A DNA stretch of 44,008 nucleotides, from positions 1-44,008 of the forward strand of contig NZ_FNAS01000017.1 of NCBI RefSeq assembly GCF_900101995.1, given 5' to 3'. Below, piece after piece: positions 41,187 to 44,008 of the stretch. A program made the position numbers and the translations under genes. Origin of the DNA: Riemerella columbipharyngis. Its GTDB lineage: Bacteria > Bacteroidota > Bacteroidia > Flavobacteriales > Weeksellaceae. The notes below the pieces were generated by a model that was given only the letters and a program-made list of their open reading frames with translations, was not told the DNA's origin and made no database searches. Within the stretch, counting starts at the first letter, position 1; every line of letters starts with the position of its first letter.

Positions 41187-42842
41187 ATGGAAGAACAAGA
41201 CGAGATATGGTGGCTTAATGAGGAATCCGAACAAATGCTCAACCGCGGCTACTTGCTGAAAGGAGAGACTGTTCGCGGAGCCATAGAGAGAATTACGACA
41301 GCGGCGGCAAAGCGTTTATACAAACCGGAGCTGCAGCCGGCTTTCCAAGAAATGATTATTAAAGGATGGATTAGTTTCTCATCACCGGTATGGGCCAATA
41401 TGGGGACGCAGAGAGGGTTGCCTATATCTTGTTTTAATGTTCACATTCCGGATAGTATAGAGGGGATTACCCACAAGCTGGGAGAAGTGATTATGCAGAC
41501 CAAAATAGGAGGGGGGACTTCCGGATATTTTGGAGAGCTTCGTCATAGAGGTACAGCGGTTACCGATAATGGCAAATCTTCGGGAGCTGTGTCTTTTATG
41601 AAATTATTTGATACCGCTATGGATGTAGTGAGTCAAGGTGGTGTAAGGAGAGGAGCATTTGCCGCCTACTTGGATATAGACCACGGCGATATTGAGGAGT
41701 TTTTGCAGATAAAAGACATTGGCAGCTCTATTCAAAATTTGTTCATAGGTGTTTGCGTACCAGATTATTGGATGCAAGATATGATTGATGGTGATGTAGA
41801 GAAGAGAAAAATTTGGGCAAGAGTACTGGAAAGCCGTCAGCAAAAAGGATTGCCGTATATTTTCTTTACAGATAATGTCAATAGAAACAAACCACAGGTT
41901 TACAAAGATGCCGGACTGATGATTAACGCCTCTAATCTTTGTAGCGAAATTATGCTGCCTTCTACGATAGACGAATCGTTCATCTGTTGTCTGTCTTCTA
42001 TGAATTTAGAGCTGTTTGACGAATGGAAAGATACCAATGCCGTTAAATTAGCCATATATTTCTTAGATGCCGTATTGTCTGAATTTATAGAAAAAACAGA
42101 AGGCAATTATCATTTACAGTCTGCGAGAAAATTTGCGATGAGGCATAGAGCACTTGGCTTAGGCGTTTTAGGCTACCATTCTTATTTGCAGAAAAATATG
42201 ATTCCTTTTGAAAGTTTCGAAGCTATGCAGTTTAATGCTAAAGCATTTAAGCATATTAAGGAACAAGCGGAAATGGCGTCAAGGGAATTAGCAAGTATTT
42301 ATGGAGAGCCGGAGATGCTTAAAGGTTATGGGCTAAGGAATACGACGACGATGGCAGTAGCTCCTACCACTTCAAGCTCTGCTATTTTAGGGCAAACTTC
42401 ACCGGGAATAGAACCTTTTGCTTCTAATTACTACAAGGCGGGTTTGGCGAAAGGAAACTTTATGCGTAAAAATAAATATATGGCTAAACTGCTGAAAGAA
42501 AAAGGAATGGATAATGAAGAAGTGTGGCGGAGCATTATGCTGAATCACGGTTCTGTACAACATTTGGAAGGGTTGACTGCCGAAGAGAAAGCGGTGTTTA
42601 AAACATTCAAAGAGATTTCTCCTATGGAAATTATCACACAAGCAGCACAGAGACAGCAGTATATAGACCAAGCACAGTCGCTTAACCTAAATATACCAAG
42701 TACAATGCCAATAAAAGATGTCAATTATTTGATGATAGAGGCTTGGAAAAAAGGAATCAAGACTCTATACTACCAGAGAAGTTCATCGGTGTCCAAAGAG
42801 TTAATGGTCAATTTCGTTAGCTGCAGCTCTTGTGAAGCATAA
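41187..42842 (+). CDS. nrdA: Ribonucleotide reductase large subunit, short form without ATP-cone
   Basis: A 551-residue class I R1 that reduces ribonucleoside diphosphates to dNDPs. Key residues are Cys82 (SCFN, first of the redox pair), the active-site set Asn250-Leu-Cys252-Ser-Glu254 (NLCSE) with the thiyl Cys252, and the second redox Cys in the CCLSSMNLE motif (267/268). The C-terminal CSSC (Cys546/Cys549) receives electrons from thioredoxin. The N-terminus lacks the ATP-cone of the E. coli protein (761 residues), and the loop 2 specificity site is within the core. So dATP inhibition through a cone is not expected. Confidence 0.94.
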   Translation: MEEQDEIWWLNEESEQMLNRGYLLKGETVRGAIERITTAAAKRLYKPELQPAFQEMIIKGWISFSSPVWANMGTQRGLPISCFNVHIPDSIEGITHKLGEVIMQTKIGGGTSGYFGELRHRGTAVTDNGKSSGAVSFMKLFDTAMDVVSQGGVRRGAFAAYLDIDHGDIEEFLQIKDIGSSIQNLFIGVCVPDYWMQDMIDGDVEKRKIWARVLESRQQKGLPYIFFTDNVNRNKPQVYKDAGLMINASNLCSEIMLPSTIDESFICCLSSMNLELFDEWKDTNAVKLAIYFLDAVLSEFIEKTEGNYHLQSARKFAMRHRALGLGVLGYHSYLQKNMIPFESFEAMQFNAKAFKHIKEQAEMASRELASIYGEPEMLKGYGLRNTTTMAVAPTTSSSAILGQTSPGIEPFASNYYKAGLAKGNFMRKNKYMAKLLKEKGMDNEEVWRSIMLNHGSVQHLEGLTAEEKAVFKTFKEISPMEIITQAAQRQQYIDQAQSLNLNIPSTMPIKDVNYLMIEAWKKGIKTLYYQRSSSVSKELMVNFVSCSSCEA

Positions 42843-42892
42843 AAAAGTTGATTCGAATTGAGATTAAATAGATTATATAATTGGGAGAGTGA

Positions 42893-42914
42893 GCTGTAAA
42901 GAGGTCTTTACAGC
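42893..42914. repeat. Perfect inverted repeat between nrdA and gcvH
   Basis: GCTGTAAAG (42893-42901), loop AGGT, CTTTACAGC (42906-42914): nine perfect pairs. There is no T-run after it, so it is more likely an mRNA 3' stabilising hairpin or a protein site than an intrinsic terminator. It lies about 50 bases after the nrdA stop. Confidence 0.6.
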
Positions 42915-42975
42915 CCATTCTCAGCGTATCAGAGAAAATACTGAATGATATAATGATGAAATAGTGGCATAAAAT

Positions 42976-43006
42976 TTTGTCTATATCAGAAATTAGCATA
43001 AATTTG
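42976..43006 (+). promoter_or_regulatory. Promoter TTTG-N19-TAAATTTG for gcvH
   Basis: TTTG (42976-42979), a 19-base spacer, TAAATTTG (42999-43006): a full match to the Bacteroidota promoter. The gcvH ATG is 19 bases after it. Confidence 0.7.
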
Positions 43007-43025
43007 AAAAAAAAATATTACAAGA

Positions 43026-43403
43026 ATGAATACACCATCAGAATTAAAGTACACAAAAGACCACGAGTGGGTGAAAATTGAAGGAAATGTAGCTACAGTG
43101 GGAATTACAGATTTTGCACAAGGAGAGCTGGGCGATATAGTCTTCGTAGATGTAGATACGGTAGATGATAGCCTTGCAGCAGGAGATGTTTTTGGAAGTG
43201 TAGAGGCAGTAAAGACGGTTTCAGATTTATTTCTTCCTGTTTCGGGAACTATTACAGAATTTAACGAAGCCCTACAAGACGAGCCAGAGTTACTCAACTC
43301 GGATCCTTATGGAAAAGGCTGGATTGTAAAGGTCTCTGTAGCTTCGGATGTGGATCTTTCAGAGTTGTTGTCTGCGGATCAATATTTAGAAGTAATTGGT
43401 TAG
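43026..43403 (+). CDS. gcvH: Glycine cleavage system H protein
   Basis: A 125-residue H protein, the lipoyl carrier that shuttles the aminomethyl group between the P, T and L proteins of glycine cleavage. It starts [20 protein letters not shown], as usual. The lipoylated Lys is Lys63 in [10 protein letters not shown], in a beta-hairpin as expected. Full length, with the GWIVKVSV strand and the helix [11 protein letters not shown] at the end. The other gcv genes are not nearby, which is common in this phylum. It has its own promoter, and a VanZ-like ORF overlaps its last codons. Confidence 0.96.
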   Translation: MNTPSELKYTKDHEWVKIEGNVATVGITDFAQGELGDIVFVDVDTVDDSLAAGDVFGSVEAVKTVSDLFLPVSGTITEFNEALQDEPELLNSDPYGKGWIVKVSVASDVDLSELLSADQYLEVIG

Positions 43404-43776
43404 TCACTTAAAAATAACAAAGTTATCCCGTAAGATATTGCCCATTTATTGGGCATTTCTTACTTATATGCTTCTCAAACCGGGAGAAGAGAACCATGAA
43501 TATTGGTTTATGTTTTCAGGCTTAGACAAGTTGATTCATTTTTCCATTTTTGCAGCATTGGGGTTACTCTTTATTCTATCCTTCCCCAGATTTACCTTTT
43601 TTTATTTTTTTATGATACTTCTTTCTTATGGTTTTTTTACCGAAATTCTACAGGACGAAATGAAATTAGGGCGAGGAATGGAAGCGATGGATGTCGTTTC
43701 AGATGCAATAGGAATTACAATAGGCTATATAATATATTATATAATGAGGAAACAAAATCTGATCAAAATCCCATAG
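43396..43776 (+). CDS. VanZ-family membrane protein
   Basis: A 126-residue protein with four hydrophobic helices: about 13-27, 41-60, 65-85 and 100-118. It has the VanZ-like pattern of [28 protein letters not shown] and then [18 protein letters not shown], with conserved Asp-Lys-His and Glu-x-x-Gln residues. VanZ proteins can raise teicoplanin resistance in enterococci; most homologues have no known role, and resistance should not be inferred here. The start used is TTG at 43396, overlapping gcvH by 8 bases. No in-frame ATG precedes the first helix, so translation may depend on gcvH. Confidence 0.8.
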   Translation: MVSHLKITKLSRKILPIYWAFLTYMLLKPGEENHEYWFMFSGLDKLIHFSIFAALGLLFILSFPRFTFFYFFMILLSYGFFTEILQDEMKLGRGMEAMDVVSDAIGITIGYIIYYIMRKQNLIKIP

Positions 43777-43940
43777 AATAAAGCTTTTGAATTAAGTCAA
43801 TATTCTCCCGAGAGAAAAGTAAGAGTTTGATTGAGTCTTAAAATAACCTTTGAATAGGGTTAAAAATATTTTTGTCTAAAATTTTTCAATCTAATAATCA
43901 GTGGTTTAATATATTTATAATAAAAAAGTTTGTAATATAT

Positions 43941-43971
43941 TTTGTAGGTTTAGAAAAAGGTTATACTTTTG
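43941..43971 (+). promoter_or_regulatory. Strong promoter TTTG-N19-TACTTTTG at the right edge
   Basis: TTTG (43941-43944), a 19-base spacer, TACTTTTG (43964-43971), followed by CACTCGC, similar to the tRNA-His promoter. The gene lies beyond the window. The 37 bases after it show no tRNA or start codon that I can identify. Stable RNA or ribosomal genes are usual for such a promoter, but this is a guess. Confidence 0.7.
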
Positions 43972-44008
43972 CACTCGCAAATCAGGGATGGTTAGCGGCG
44001 AAGTAGTG

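Noticed and set aside
43985-44008. Possible tRNA start after the edge promoter
   Set aside because: The sequence GGATGGTTAGCGGCGAAGTAG does not form an acceptor and D-arm that I can draw, and the window ends.
1-44008. CRISPR array, prophage, toxin-antitoxin or defence system
   Set aside because: Searched by eye on both strands; no regularly spaced repeats and no such gene families are present.

Overview
The window is AT-rich chromosomal DNA from a member of the Bacteroidota, class Flavobacteriia, most likely the Chryseobacterium/Riemerella/Bergeyella group (Weeksellaceae). The evidence is the gliding and type IX secretion genes (gldB, gldC, sprE/porW), a secreted protein with a C-terminal sorting-like domain, a DUF3276 PUR-type protein, bacillithiol synthesis (bshB1), a tandem exbB-exbD-exbD-tonB cluster, and many promoters with the Bacteroidota -7 element TAnnTTTG, some with TTTG 18-19 bases upstream. 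There is no 16S gene, so the genus is an inference.

Layout. 1-408: decayed 3' end of an IS1595/ISXO2-like transposase, then empty DNA. 409-7565: a META-like lipoprotein (+), then a minus-strand block: PolB-type 3'-5' exonuclease, outer-membrane barrel, LtrA-like membrane protein, TsaC/YrdC, gldC, gldB, mutS2. 7765-10045: a YjdF-like (DUF2238) pseudogene with two frame lesions, a small membrane protein, and a UDP-glucuronate-type epimerase. 10255-14015: a lipoprotein and a large secreted alpha/beta hydrolase whose reading frame is cut by one in-frame TAA. 14016-15041: no gene, but large hairpins and internally repeated, GC-richer sequence that looks like a dispersed intergenic repeat. 15042-21631: maf, sprE/porW, an M1 peptidase, a glycosyltransferase and a TetR regulator. 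21687-24142: HtrA/DegP protease and a second glycosyltransferase on the minus strand. 24377-33347: leuS, then exbB-exbD-exbD-tonB, a small membrane protein, a PstS-like lipoprotein and a TPR protein. 33401-36392: bshB1, tRNA-His, PUR-like protein, ABC half-transporter. 36653-39848: nusB, DUF1573 lipoprotein, yajC, and a two-gene ThrE-type exporter. 40189-43776: nrdB-nrdA, gcvH, VanZ-like protein. The right end stops just after a strong promoter whose gene lies outside.

How it fits together. Most genes are conserved core functions: envelope energy transduction (ExbB/ExbD/TonB), gliding and type IX secretion, translation and tRNA modification (leuS, tsaC, tRNA-His), transcription (nusB), dNTP synthesis (nrdAB), and envelope quality control (htrA). 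No CRISPR array, prophage or complete insertion sequence is visible. The main accessory signals are decay and repeats: the transposase remnant, the DUF2238 pseudogene with an intact 10-bp duplication, the hydrolase broken by a stop codon, and the structured repeat at 14.35-14.9 kb. Two further points merit attention: a near-complete Shine-Dalgarno sequence before a 22-codon ORF upstream of exbB, and several genes whose -7 element lies only 4-7 bases before the start codon. I did not find a convincing new multi-gene system.
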